A DNA stretch of 64,000 nt from Rostratula benghalensis (lineage: Eukaryota > Chordata > Aves > Charadriiformes > Rostratulidae), in the NCBI GenBank assembly GCA_013399305.1, contig VXAI01000097.1:474263-538262 (forward strand), written 5' to 3'. The notes under the pieces are model-generated. The model did not search any database. It had not been told where the DNA came from and saw nothing but the letters and a program-made list of their open reading frames with translations. Both the position numbers and the translations under genes were made by a program. Below, in pieces: positions 11,237-25,500 of this stretch (the stretch's first letter is position 1; each line of letters begins with the position of its first letter).

Positions 11237-14200
11237 TATTCAACTGTTTTCAAGGGATACTGACATCTGCAGTCCTCTCTGAGAAATTCAGGGTTTACAG
11301 TGATAATGTTCAGCATTGCAGAAAGAAGTAAATTGTAAGCAGATTAACTACATTCAGCTCTGTGGTCCTAGACCCATTTAGGTGGGTAGGACCATTCCAT
11401 ATGTATTATGCTGAAGTGTTCGGGTATTACTTTAATAAAAGAAAAAACAAATGAGACAGAGTATTAACATAGTGCCCTGCTGAATCTAAAAGCTCAGAAA
11501 TGTTACAGTTTGTTCTTGTTCCCTCATTTGCTTTTATGTTTACTTGAGAAATACTTCAGTGAAACAGTTCCTATACTTTTCTTCTAACTACCTTTTCTGG
11601 GTACTCTTAGATAATGGCTAAGATACAAAGATAAACCTCTTGCAGTCCTGCTCTGTATTTGTCCAATCTGACTCTTTGCCATTTATTTAACAATAGTTAT
11701 ATAGCCTTGACATTTTCAAAGCTCTATACAAGCACAAACTAATTAATCTTTAGTTTGCCTTTGAGGTAGGTGAGTCAGTATTCTCTCTTCTTTCACAGAT
11801 ATTACAGTCAGAGCAGAGGAAGTAGGTGAATAGCCTGAAGTCCTACAGAAAATTGATGTCAAACTCAGCATTTTAACTTGGGTCCTCTTGGAAGAGAAGG
11901 TGCTTAACCCTGGAATGTTTCCACTTTCCCATGGCAACTCTCTGCGTGATGTGTTATATTTGCATTATTGACTGAGATGACTAATGTGAGCACAGAGAGA
12001 AGTTGTGCAGCTCTCTGTCTGCAGTATCTGTTATGCACTTTTCAAGGGGCGCCAGAGGTTATAGTGGTATGAATGCCCACTTCTGATTCTGTGTTTGTAC
12101 GCTGGATGTTATCTCTTGCTTGTGTACAGAATTCAAACCAGAATCTGCACTATCCTCGTTCCAGCATACGAGGAGATAAAGGAAGGCCCAATTCACCAGC
12201 TGCTGCTGCTCTTGTCATTATCTTGCAAATAAAGAAATTATGTTCACAGTGGTTGCTTTAATTCTACATATTCTTCTCTGCAGACAAAGCATATCTCCTT
12301 CATTGCTAGTGTGATGCATTATGCATCACATGAAATATTTAAGGAATATATAACCATAAGATAACACCTGCTCTGTCTCATGCTGTCTCAGTTTAAAAGG
12401 AGAAGATTACTTTCTGACTCTGCCAATGTCCAGTCTGTTGTCACAATGACTGAGCTGAAGAGGATCCTGGCAGAATCATTAAATACAATTGATTCAATAA
12501 AAGAATACTACTGGTATCTCATGTTTCCACTGAATGATAGTGGTACAGAGTATATGCTGCTGCAAAATTATCTAAAGCTTTTAACTTGAAAATAGAAAAA
12601 GTAAATTTGTTGTTTAGAGGCCAGGTTTTCTTTGCTGATGTAGGATAAGGTTGAATAGAAGAGATCCAGTTCTACATTAGGTAATCCCACCTTATTTCTG
12701 GCTAGGATTAAATATATCTATTTCTACTGGAAGTAAAAATTGAGGATACTCCACCACTTCTATAGTGTTAGTATGCCAAAAATTGAAGATAGCCCTTTAA
12801 AAAATTGGCAATAGTAGTCAGGCTTTGACACTACCTTGTGCACCATTCTTATATGTGTCCTAGAAATGTGATACAGGCTGACATAGTGCTTTCAAAATGC
12901 AATTTTTTATTTAAAATTCTGACTTGTATCAATAGTAGAGAGCTCTTTGAAATCATGTCTTCAGATGATGAAGGCATACTAAGTCTGTAAAAGCTATAAA
13001 CAAAGCTTATTTGGGAAATTTGTGTGGTGTTTCCTTATACAGTAATTATATTCAGCAACTGATGTTCCGATACCAAACTTCTTGTATATACTAGTACTTA
13101 TGTCCTCAAGTATTCTTATTAAAATTGATGCAATTGCTTACTGAAGTTAGTTCTTACTCAAGTGTTGACATTTAAACAGTTAAATAGTCTATTAAACTAG
13201 CAAAGGTAACTGATAGTACCAGTTTCTGGCAGACCAGCAGCACCTTCCCTTTGCTTTTATGCATCTGATTGTTTCTTTCAATTTCAATTTTCTTTGAAAT
13301 CTCCAGCCAAAATATACAGGGACTTCATCTGAATTATCTTAGTCTTACAAAAAAATTGGGATGAGGTGTGCAAGCAAGCTTCCATGGAAACTTGGTTTCA
13401 TTCTTACAGAAGTTAATTTTTCTTGATAATGAACTGTGAAATAAAAAGTGATTGGATACAATACATCAAGGAATAGAGACACTGTGACTGTACTGCTCTC
13501 AAGTTCCCTAGGAGCAATATCTCCAAAGTCTAAGATAAGAAATGCATTCAGCATTTCCAAGATAACCTGTTTTCCTAGTCTGTACTCAAGGTCAAAATAC
13601 CTCCATTCACAGTTCCTTTGTTAGTTCTCATTTTTACTAAGATGAAAATGTTTAGTTTACAAATAATCTTGATAACTTTAAGGTAAATGAAATCTGTTTT
13701 TCAGTGTTCAGTGATTCTCTTTGTTTGCTCTTTCAAGATCATTAGCAAAGTGCTGAATATCTAGATGTGAAGTTGTAGCCCAGTCATGAAGAATCTGTTT
13801 ATTCTTGTGTTAGCCAAATAGTATTTTGCACTGAATCTTTTATGCCTGAAAATTGTGTCTTCTTTTCAGGATTATCAGTTGGTTCTGAGGCTAGGACTAC
13901 AGAGCTGTGAGCTAAGACACTACTGAGTTCATGAATAAACAAACCCAGAGGAAAGAAGTCCCTCAGAGAAAAGTGTCAGGGAGAGGAGCTTGCTGAAGGG
14001 CATATGGGAATCTCACATAACCAATTCAGGAATTTGCTGTGAGGCTTTTTGTTCATTTTTAGTGGTGATTCTTTTGTTTGTTTGGTTGCTTGGTTGGAGT
14101 TTTTTTTGAGCTGGTTCTAATTATTTTGCTGGTACATCTCTGCTTACATAGACAGATCATTTCTATTTCTCGGTTATTTGGCCCAGCAGCCAATCACATC

Positions 14201-14881
14201 CCCTCTGTACCTAGGACCTGAAATGTGGAAACTGACTGAAAAGGATCACATATGGAGAAAGAGAAGCTTCTTCTAGCACCTGTACTCAGCACCATTCAGA
14301 AGAAGAAACTAAAGTTCATTTTGTCATGAGTAGCCCAGAAAAAGTGATTTTTCTTCAGTCTTTGTCACAAGACATAAAACAGGGAACTTCAAATGAATGA
14401 CTAGATGATTCTGACTAGGATAAAAACATTTAATATGGTTTAATGGAGACCAGAATAAGACTATGGAGTTAATTGCCAGAGGTTGCTGTAAATATAAAAA
14501 TGTGAATAAATTAAAAAATTATTACCCAAATTCAAAGCTATTTCTGAAGATTATTAAATCCAAAGATATAACCTTAGCTCAGGTAGACAATCCGAAGATT
14601 TCAAAAAAATTGACAAGGGATTAGCAGTGGAAGGGTCATTCTGCAAATTTAATTTCCTTTTAGAACACCCACTCCTGTCTCCAGTCAGAGAAAGGATGTG
14701 GAATTATAGGCCTCAATGTAACTGCTTCCTATGCACCTATTCTAGTCCTTACAACTGTAACTAGTTGAGTTGGGAACCATAACACAAAGAAGCAACAAAG
14801 ATGCATCTAAATTTTTTTTTTTGTTTTGTAAGTCTTTAAATAGGTTTAAAAAAGGTTTAAATAAAAGTGTCAGCAATTTAT
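11237..14881. other. Noncoding DNA, mostly featureless
   Basis: There is no gene. It contains the palindrome at 12310-12330 (listed separately) and a short G/T-rich tract at about 14071-14107. Short open frames (for example 12380-12589 and 13345-13560) show no domain. Confidence 0.55.
12310..12330. promoter_or_regulatory. Perfect 21-bp palindrome resembling a POU dimer site
   Basis: Arms TGTGATGCAT and ATGCATCACA are exact reverse complements around one T. The core ATGCAT-T-ATGCAT has the form of the MORE palindrome bound by dimeric POU-domain factors (ATGCATATGCAT), with one extra base. Binding is inference; the symmetry is seen directly. Confidence 0.35.
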
Positions 14882-15390
14882 TGTTGTGCTTTACCCTAGC
14901 CAGCAGCTAGGACCATGCAGCATCTCATGCAGTTCTCTCCCTTCCCCCAGAAGGGCAAGGAGAAGAGGGAGAATATGAGAGTAAAGGGGAAGAAACCTTC
15001 TTGTGTTTAGATGAAAACAGTTTAATAGAACAATAACAGAAAAGGAAAGTAACAAAATAACAGTAATTATAACACAAGTCACTCTTACTACCTGGTGTAT
15101 TGGTACCTTCTCAAGCTTTGAATATCTGGAAGAACTTCTGACTCATGGATTCTGCCCCCCACCCTGCTGGTGAACCCCCATTTATATACTGATCATCAGA
15201 TATATATATAGGGAATATTCCATTGGCTATTTCATTGTTCTGTCTATGCTCCTTCTCAGGTATGCTCCTTCTCTCTATGGTAAGCTGAGAAGTGTAAACA
15301 TCTAACTACTAAAACAATGTACTTAATTGACATTTGTTTCACAGCAATCACTAGAAAGAAAATTAAGTCATTCCTAGCTGAAACTAGGCA
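14882..15390 (-). mobile_element. Solo LTR, avian endogenous retrovirus (ERVL-like), minus strand
   Basis: Read on the minus strand this begins TGCCTAGTTTCAGCTAGGA, a decayed form of the TGTCCTGGTTTCAGCTGGGA start typical of a large avian LTR group, and ends CACAACA. It aligns along its length with the LTR at 41711-42229: the shared blocks are the start, GAGAAGGAGCATAGACAGAACAATG, CCAATGGAATATTC, a TATA box (plus-strand 15181-15188), TTTTCTGTTATTGTTCT.TTAAACTGT and the pyrimidine-rich 3' part. The 13-bp GAGAAGGAGCATA is present twice. No gag, pol or env sequence flanks it, so it is a solo LTR left by recombination. No convincing target duplication is visible. Assignment to ERVL rather than ERVK is from general similarity only. 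Confidence 0.82.
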
Positions 15391-18300
15391 AAAAAAATAA
15401 TGGCTTTTATCCTTAAATTCTCGTAGTGCACTCTCAAACATGAGTTGTCCAATTCTAAAATTAGGAAGCCAAGTTTCTGTTTTGACTGACAGTCTGGAAT
15501 AGATAACTGTGTTGCAGAATAAAAACCAGACAGTGCTTCCAATGATCTTTGTAGTGATATGTAAACTGCTTTTTGTTTACCAGCTCTTTTTAAAATAGAG
15601 ATTCACTAGTGGTGAGAATCATTTATTTCTTTTAAAATAAGTTCTACTCTGAATTGCCTCCAGAGCATGAGTCCAGGAAAGGTTAATACCTCTGCTGCTC
15701 ATAGGTTTGAAGATTACTGCAGTTCAGAGGTGTTTGGCTCTTCTGTAGCCAGAACAGTTTTGTTTACTGCATCTGTATCCCATTGCTTCTTTCTGTTTCC
15801 TGTCCTTTTTTTTTTTTTCATTTGCACAGAATCCTTCACAGAAACAGTCTGGAGCAGGCTGCAGTTGTGCCCTTTTTGCTCTTCACTCAGATGTTCATGG
15901 TCTAACACAATTCTTTTTAAGGACAGGAGATTAACAACATACCCAGGCATGAAAAGAAATGGTTGTGAAAAGAAAAGGTATAGTATCAGATCTGAGGCCA
16001 CAATACTACTGCTATCCAAAGAAATCATATTTTGCTTACAAATAAAATACAGTAAGCCAGAACTGTTACTTAGCATACTAGCAAGAGAGCATCAGACATT
16101 CATTCTATTATGACACAAAGACTAAAAATATTTTTGTTCACATATTTGTTTTTATTTAATTTGGGAATATTCCAATTTGGAGCCAAAAAGAGCGAGGTCC
16201 CCTCAGCCTCCTGACAGCTAGGATTACATAAAATAAGAGTAATGCTGGGAGCCTGTTTAACATTCTCTTACTGGAGGCATTTTCCAGGTATTCCTTCTGG
16301 TGAAGAGTTAAGCCATTTTGTACTTTTAAAAATTACAGAAATTTGCATGGAACTAAGCAAATTAGTCTGGGAGCTCTCCTACTGTCACTGGGGGAAAGTG
16401 AACGGTGATAAGGTGTTCACGATCCAGAACTTGGTCAGAGTGCTTATATGGAATGCAAGGCTTCTTTCAATAAATAATATTTTTCTTGATTTTAAATGGT
16501 CATTTTCCTCTTTGCTTTCAAATCCATTTTAGATCTTCATATATTCGGTGCTGCTGAATTTATGGAACTCAGGTGGGCATAGGTATGATATTTTTACCAA
16601 GGCTGATACACAGATAACACCCTTTTCTGCATATAGTTGTACAAACACAGCAGTTATACATATTGTTATATCAGAAAAAGACATTGGTCTGAGAATGACA
16701 ATGACAGAGGCAGTTTCTTTGTTTTAACTGTGTTTCCAAAATGGTAATATTTGTGTATTGACAAGTTCTTATATTTATATATAGACTGAACTCAAACTGC
16801 ATAGTGTAGTGTTACATAAAACTACTTCATTTTTTCTTAATTTTTAATTTCCTGCCTATGGCCTATAAATTTCTTGGTCAAGGACCAATCACCTCAAGCA
16901 GTCTAATGTACTGCAAAACAACTGTACTGTGTCTCCATCTTTTTGTTCTTTGTGACACACAACACTGTGCTGTTACAATGTGGACAAAAAAGACTAATGG
17001 AAAGGCAAGCCCAGCAAAACCTCATTTGCATATTCTGCTACTATTTTAGAGTCTTGATTTATGAAAAATACTACATTTCTTGCAATTAATCTGCAGTGTT
17101 CTCATGTAAATTTGTGGACAAGCTCCAATTCTTTGTGAAGTCATGCCATAGTACTATGTTGTAGGTGTTTTAAGATGATTCTGGGTCCACAGTGAGGTTA
17201 CTCATCTTCTCGGTAACTGTATTTAATATTTTGACTGCTGTGTGTATACAATTTCTTTGGATCCCATGTGGGACTTTTGACTCCCCTCTCCCTACATATA
17301 ATTCAGTTATTCACCGTGTTCCATTTCTTGGCAGGTATATCTGCAGTTATGCACATACAGACATGACAGAAAATCAAGGGGACAGATCAAACACATTAAA
17401 CAAAAGCTTGGAATCTAATTCTGTCAGTGTTAGGAATCCCATAGCTGTCTGAGTGCTGCAAACTCATTCTATTTCTACATTCTGTCAAATGATTCTTTTA
17501 CAGTTTCCTCTATAGAGCCTTGAACTGTAAGAAGAGTTTTGCCAGTAGAAATTTAATTCTCTCTAGGACTACACAGACTGGACATATCACAGGTTGGAAA
17601 ACCCAGATCCCTCGGGTTAACACACCACAAATACAACAACCTGTTTTCATTAAAAAAGCATTATAGAAGCACAAAAAGTAGCTCTTTCAGCAAGTAGTGT
17701 GATAGGAGCAAGGCATTTTTACTTATGCCTAGATGATGTCTGACAAGCTGGGAGGAATTCAGAATGAAGAGTAGAAAAATGTGAAGATGAAAAAAAGAAG
17801 ACATGCCTCTAAACAAAAAAAAAAAAGAAACTTAAAAAAGACTACTGTAAACAGAATTTGATGCTGTTAATATTTAAATAATGAGCTTTATGTGGGAAGT
17901 TGGAATAAAAGCCAAAGAGGAGGAGAGAAATTATTTCAGTGTAGCTAAGTAACTTATTTACCAATTTGTGTTGAAAAAATATGTAAAACTGATAAAATGC
18001 TAAAAATAGACAAGAAAGAGGCATTTTGTAGCACTTCAAGCAGAGGATATATCGAAAGCACGTCAAACAGGTCAAGAAGGTCATTAGCATAGATCTTTCA
18101 TGCATATGAATCTACAGCTTTTGAAGTTGTAAACAGTACTTAATCTCTATTTACCCTTCTACGCCTGAAAAGAGTGATTTCCTTATGTTATAAGTTTTCA
18201 GTTAAGACTGTCCTGCTGAAGTGCTCTAATATCTCCTTTTTTGACTTGAAGAGATGAATGTGGATGTCTGTCTGGATTGGCAAGTTTTTTCTCCCACTGT

Positions 18301-21300
18301 CTCTCCACAAGGCGAAACACGAAGGAACCAACATACACTAAATAAGTTTAAGGTTTACCTGTCTTAATTCCAAGTACCTGTAAAAAAGGCATTCCTTGCT
18401 TATTGAAGAAACTATTAAAGGGAGTGGAAATAGAACTGGCAAACTTGAATATGAAAAATACATTACCGGAAAGCACTCAAAAGTTAACCTAAAAACAGAA
18501 CTTCACAGCTCAAAAGAGTTACAGACATTCATGATACTTAACACCTTACAGAAAATTAAGGAGCAAAATCTTAAAACCTGATAGGTTTTGCTCCTGCATA
18601 TTTAGAAATAGTGGAGTCACTGGAGGAGACTGGCTATTATGGCAATATTCAGGCATGGAAGAGTTCTCCAGAATATCAATGTGTGTTCCATCACCATGGC
18701 AACTTGCCACGTTTTTATTTTCTGACATTAGAACAGTAATAATTGTAAACCAACTTCATCAAGAACTTAACCACTGTGAAGTTACTTGCAGTGTAAGTAA
18801 ATGTTTAATTTGATAAAGCGATTATTTCAACTCAGGCTGGTTCTCAGTATGTCATACTAGACTTTATTCTTGCTCAGATGTAAATACCTTCAGCATATTG
18901 TTTAAAGTAGTCCCTGGTATAGTGTCTGTTATATCTCTAAATGATGTAGAAGAGCTGTCATTCTTCGCCTCACTTTGTCCAGCAGTTAACAAAGATAAGG
19001 AGGAAGGACTACTGAATTGACACAGTTTGCTATTCATATTGGTTGCCAGCTTGGAGCTGGAGCATATTGTCAATGGTTGAATGTTCCCACAACCCTTGAT
19101 ATCAGCATCACGTGACTTCTCTTAATACTCTCCACCTCCTACCTGGATAAATGAGGTATTATAAAGAATTTTGTTTTTTTCTCAGCTTGGTTTTGATTGA
19201 ATATTGAGTAAAGCACATAGGCACTTACTTAGCCAGTCTCCCATCTGTGAAACTGAGAAAATATTCTTCTTTTGAATGTGACTTTTAAATATGCTACAAA
19301 GATATAAAACTGGCAACATTTAGTTTGGGGTCTTTTGCTGTTTTTTAGTTTTGGTTGTTTAAGAATTCTGATTTGAAAATATATTATGATACTATTTTGA
19401 TTGATCCCTTAGAAATTTCCCAGATCAACTTACAGAGCTTTAAAAAAACATAAGCGGGATATATTTGTTAACTTCTCTGCCCTGACAATGAAGCTACCAC
19501 AACAAAAGTGTTTTGATTTTTGCTTACCAAATGAAAGTAATAAGGCTGGAGCAGACAACCAGGAATCACACTTCAGCTGTTAGGATCTCTTCTGGAAAGT
19601 GTTTCCTTCCTATCTTAGGTAATTTTCCTTATCCATCCCTACTGACCTTCAGGCTACACAACTGAAGGCTTTGCCTCCAGCCACTATCCTTTTATTAAAT
19701 TGGGAAGCATTCTGTGTTGCTGCTTTTGCCTGCTATTCTGTGTTAAAGATACAAGGTTCAATAAATCCTCAAGTGCTAAAAAATAAACATCAGCTGATAA
19801 AAATTTCCCTCTCACCTTCTGTAGAATTTGTTTTTTTCCCATAAGTTTTCACACTATTTTGTCTTACTTTGTTATTGCTAGAAGTGTGCAGCCCCTCTAT
19901 GTAACTGCTGATAATGTTTAATTTTTTGTGGATGGAGTCTATTGAATTGTGAATAGGATCCAAATTAAAACTCTTAATTTAATTTTGAGTATTTAGATTA
20001 TTTAGAAGAGCAACAAAAAACCCTTCTAATCTAGTGCTAAGTAACATACACATACTAGTGATGAAACACAAACAGGATAAAACCAGAATTATAGACAAAT
20101 ACCACTAAACTCGATCTATGTAAACTGAAAAAAGAAGATAAATCAACACAGGAAACTCTCTTGTATACCAAAGTTCAGTCACTACAGATGTTAATTTGCA
20201 ATCAACAGTGGTGATCAAAAAGAAGTGGGGTTTGTTATTTATTTAATATTTAGGTGGATTGACTGATATTTTATGAAAAGGTTGCTATCCATGACTTTGC
20301 AGTTTGAATCAGAGTTATAATTCATGATATGACTAAAACAGATTTTTATTTGAATTCAAAATCATGTAATTCTGTGGGCTTCTGCTAGAGATACTGCCAA
20401 AGAATATATGAGGGCTTTTCTTATGGTGGTAGCAGGTTCAGCTAAGATAAAGCTTGTCTTTGTTCTTCCAAAGTTCACTGATGTTTTTAGCCTTCACTCT
20501 TACTTTTCAAGTCCACCAGTTTCACAGACACATTTTCTGTATCAAGTCTTCTGCTGTTATTTAGATATGTTTTACTTAGATCTTTTTGTGTATTCCCTCA
20601 TCCCTTAGACCCAATTAGGACTTCTTTCCTCACAAATGTGCTTTGAGAAGTCTTTCTTATTCACCTTTTTGACTGTCATGTGCTGCCCTAATCTTTCCCT
20701 TCTTAGCTTTCTGTTTATTTTCCTTCACTTTCCAGTTCTCTTCCTACAACATTTCAACAATTTCTTCCTACTGTGGTGCTTTTAAAACATACTGAATTGC
20801 AGTTATATAAAAGCAATTACATTTTCAACATTTCTTTAGGAACTGAATATGCACTGCATTTATATTACAGTATTTCAAGGTTTCTATTTTCCTGAAAGTA
20901 TTTTAAAGGCATTATAACAACAAGAAAATTCTGTTAGTACAGATACACCTATGGTAGAATGATAGATAACTCTCCAGAAGTCTATTTTGCTTTATTTTTA
21001 TTTAAGCAAACATGTTGCCTCATAGTCACAGTCTAAGAAGACAGCAAAAATGCACTGTGATTAAATGTTTCTACTTACCTGTACTAAAAAAAGTAAATGT
21101 GTTCTATATACAATGAAATCTCCAGTTTGAAAATACAGAATAGATGGATACACAGTGAGTTTAGGGATATTTTTGCTTTTTGCTGTAGTAAGATCTCTAT
21201 TTCTATGGATGGAGAAGGAAGAGCAATTAGCTAGTATTTTTTCCTAGGAATTGGTTTTTGGAAAGTACATGCTATTGTCTGTTTAAAAAAAATGAAAACT

Positions 21301-22500
21301 GCCTTCAAAGCAATTGTTTATAGTCCTGGAAATTTATCCTAACCTTTTTTATGATGTATGACACAGCAATGTCAGCAGAAAAACTAGTTCCCTACCCTCT
21401 GACCAGTGATCTTTTTACATTTTCATGCCTATCTGTGTGAAAATCTCAAAGGATTTTGTTGTTGCTGTAGTTCTTTTAGAAAACACTAGAATAGCACAGT
21501 CCTTATTTTCATTGCTTTATGAAAAGTATGCTGAATAAAATGAACCCCACTAACTTAAAGGATGAGACCTTGAATTCTGGATAAATATGCTGCGTTTCCA
21601 TTCACTGTCATTCATCTTTCAAGGGCTAGTTTTATATTGTATGAGTTGCCACAAAAAGGGCCAAAGTGCACCTAACACTATTTCTCTTGTGATGTAGGTC
21701 CTAGAAAGCATCTGGTGGCACTTTAGAACTTTAATGGGAAGGGCTAAGTCTTCTAAATTATAATTTAAGACTACTGTATATCTCATTACTGAAAACCCTA
21801 CTTAGCACTAGATAGGATTATATGAGGAGATGGAGAAAACATCTCCTAGGGAACGCTTAGGCCAAGGTGAAGTAAACCTCATATTTTTTAATTTTTTTTT
21901 TTTTACAATTAAGAATTCAAAATATTTATCTTTCACAGTTCAGTAGAGAAGACCTACTAAGGACAAATTGTTGCCTGAAAAACTGCAATGTACGGGCATA
22001 TGGATTTTACTAAGAAGCCTTATCTGACTACGTATGACAGGCTATTGCATATGCATCAGAAGTTAAAATGTAAAAATTTAAAAAAAAAAAAAAAGGAATT
22101 CTCAATCAGGTTATAATCTTGATACTTCCTGAAAGTCTTATACAAAATATTGCATAGATTTGTCTTATTTATTGTAAGGATGGTAAGTAAAGGATAAGTC
22201 ACCAAAGTATTAACCTCCCATCCCAATAAATAAATTATTTTAATAAAACATCTATAATTATGCTGATTCCAAGAAGTGTGTAACACTAACAGGAGATAAA
22301 TGGAAGGGAGGCATAACATGAGCATGAATTATACTGAAATACACATGTACCTTCAAGAAACAGATTCACTCTCATTCAGTGAAATTTGTAATTTACTTGA
22401 AATAGTTCTTCAAAAATCTTCAAGATTCTCAACTTATACAAACTGGCATTATTACATAGATCTTTTCATTTTAAAGGACTTTTGGACCCAAAACTCTTAC
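15391..22500. other. Noncoding DNA; longest chance ORF lies here
   Basis: No gene is supported. The longest open frame of the window, 148 codons at 15667-16113 on plus, contains a poly-T-encoded phenylalanine run, matches no family I recognise and is also open on the minus strand (15714-16076). An RFX X-box-like site is at 18690-18703. There is a T-rich run at about 21890-21904 and an A14 run at about 22081. The remainder is unique AT-rich DNA. Confidence 0.55.
18690..18703 (+). promoter_or_regulatory. RFX X-box-like motif
   Basis: The 14 bases ATCACCATGGCAAC match the X-box consensus GTNRCCNNRGYAAC at 13 of 14 positions, with a perfect right half. A single motif in 64 kb can arise by chance, and no promoter is nearby. 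Confidence 0.2.
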
Positions 22501-25500
22501 TTCCCTCTATGATAATATTTAATATTTAAAGAGGCCAGTGTTTATGAAAATATGTCATTTAACAAATTTCATGTTCAAGATTATAAAAATCTGGTCAGAT
22601 AAACCTATCCAATGTTATTTATTCAATTTATGTTTTATAATTTTTAAAGTTTCTTTATAATTGATATAGCTAAAACATTGTCTTGTCTGACGCAAATTGA
22701 AGCCTGAACCTTAAATTCACCTGAATCTACTTTTAAACTCTACTATGACTAAGCAATTTTACCTTCTTGCAATAATAAACTGGAAACACATTATACTAAA
22801 ATTTTTTTGTTGCATTGAGACAGACAACAGAATGTTAAAAAAAAAGAAACAACCTAGACAATGTATCACTTGCCATAAAAAGAAGTATTTCTTTAGTAGC
22901 TAATCACTATTTATTATATTAAAACTTTGCAATTAACAAAAGATTTTGTAATTAACTATTTACAAATGTAACTATAATGATTACATCCAAGTGATCATAT
23001 TGTTATTTTTTAATTAAATTGAGACTAAACCTAAAACCATTAAGAGCGGAATATACTTTCTTAGTGAAAAATCCCTGGTATTGCAGGGAATTGCAAACCT
23101 ACTCAGGCAGCTTATAAAACGATGGGAGTACACAAACCATGGAGGTTAAAGAATGACTCATCCGAGCTCTGAAAATAAAAGATAGGGTTACATGCTTTAG
23201 GTGGATGCTTGTAGAGGGAAATGAACAATTTATATTTAGACCAATGAAGAAGGTGTACTAATTCATTTTTTTTTCAACTTAAAAGAGAAGGTCCTTGTCT
23301 CCTTTACAGTGACATTTAGGAAGTTTTCATAAACCTGTAATTACTTTGTTAATAATCGTGGTTTAATTGCAACACTAAAATATATTTTTGCATTTTTCAA
23401 AGAAGGTCAGGAAGAGATCTGTTACAAGTACACATCGATCTGATCTTTATTTTTTCTGAAAAAGTTGCTTTAATTTTTAATGTATTTTTAATTACATTTA
23501 TGAATAGAAACAGAAGTAAATACAAACAAACGTGTTAGGGATACAGTTTATATGATAAGAGAGCAGTATTTTTGTAGAGGTACAGCATCAAAGTGATATC
23601 AATTAACATGGATCATTTATTGTAATGAGTCTGTAAAAGGACATATCAACATTTATTTTCTTTATGTAACAACAGCTGTTATTAAAAATGTAAAAAAGTT
23701 CAGTAACAACAATCTGTGGTCAAATGTTTTTGTTACCTAGGTTTCTTTTAAAAGTCAGTCTTTTTAGAATCCTTCATATTGTCACTGATGTCTCATTTCA
23801 AATGACACATCACTTACTGTTATCAGTATGCATGAACACGTGCTAGAAAGGAAAAGTGTTCTTGGCAATTTAAAAATACTTATATTTTCTTATCCAAATA
23901 TGCATATTAAATAAGCTGAGGTAAACATTTTGGCATTTAAAAGTGGTTCTTTATGTCCTCCTCTTGATAAAACTTCAGGTATATGTTTCTGAATCTGAAA
24001 TATAAAACAGAAGGTAGCAGTAAGTCTAGTAGCAGATATTTAATGCCACACGAACGGGAATGAAGAAAGATACAGGCCCTGTCATCTCATGAGCCCTGAA
24101 TCTGCAAGCATGTGTTTCCTTTCATATATATGAATTGACTTGCTGACTCCAAAGAGACTGATCAAATACTTAAAATTAAACATAGGCAGAACTGCTTTCA
24201 GAGTCGTGGTCTTAGATTATAAACTTTGAAATTACAAACTGTTATGAAATGAAAAACACAGCTAATATCCACACAGCAGATTGCGCTGATAGAGCCACTT
24301 CAGCTTTTCCACTGACAGCTGTGCACAGATCTCCATTCTTCAAAGAAAATTCATACTATGGAAGATCACACATTTCTCCATTTCTTGGGTAACCCCTCAA
24401 CCATTACATAAATTTCCCAAGGTTTCATTTTGTTGTTTATCAAATTGTTTTTATCAAAGTATATTCATATTGATCATGCATCTAAAATTAATCAGTTTGA
24501 TAAATTATGACAACATACTAAAAATATTGATCCTTTGTTTATTATCTAGATTACCAAGAACTAAGGTAATAGAAGTTTCATTTATGGTAAGTGAAACTAA
24601 TATGTAAGTCATAAGTAAGTTTAAGTGCAAATAGTGAAAAAAAATCTCTTCATTTCAACCCTATATCTCCAATACTGCAAACAAATAGCTACTTATTATT
24701 GCTAGCATAAACGTTTAACAAATCTCAGTGGTGCTATTCTTGCAGGATCATCAAACATTATCCACAAACATAAGATAAAAATTGCAGGTATTAACCCATT
24801 TTTTTTGTATGAACCAGGAAGAGACTGAACGTCCCATAGAGCTCCTGCTAACCTTCCTATATATGGTTATTTTGAGTTCAACAATTATTTCTAGTTCAAT
24901 TGCAAAATAGGCATTTTTAATTACAGATTCATTATTAAAATTACTATATTTTCAAGATAAAGAAAGAAATTATTTTCATTTGCAAATGTGTATAAGTAAT
25001 TATCAAGTATTTCAATTATGATCTTAATCTCTGAAATCAGGAACAAAAAATGGAATTTAAAAATGATGAAATCTAAAATCCTTATTTTACAGTTTGAGGC
25101 AAAAATAGAAATGTATTGTCCTTTCTGTGATTCATTTCCATGAGTATTCAACAGAACATAAGAAAAAAATTTACAAAAGTTAAAAAGACAAATTGGATAA
25201 GTTTAGCTACCTTATAAACTTGATTAAAATATCTAAGTCTTAACATTTTAGTTCTGTATTTCTATTAATTAAAATTCCTTTAAATAAATTCTAGGTTAAT
25301 TTGGTACTTTTTTATTATTGGTACAAACAAACCAGGCTGAGCAGTCCTTTACTTTGTTTTGGTGCCACCAAGAATAATAAAACTTGGCATTAGCACTATA
25401 AATTTATTCTGAGATGGTTTTGTAAATGACAAAAAAAAGAGCTTTTTATAAAATACTTGCACCTTTCATAAGGGAAGTCTGCAGTTCTCCAAATCATGAA

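Noticed and set aside
15667..16113. 148-codon open frame, the longest in the window
   Set aside because: Contains a phenylalanine run from a poly-T stretch, no domain, and the opposite strand is equally open. One frame of this size is within chance for 128 kb of AT-rich strand sequence.
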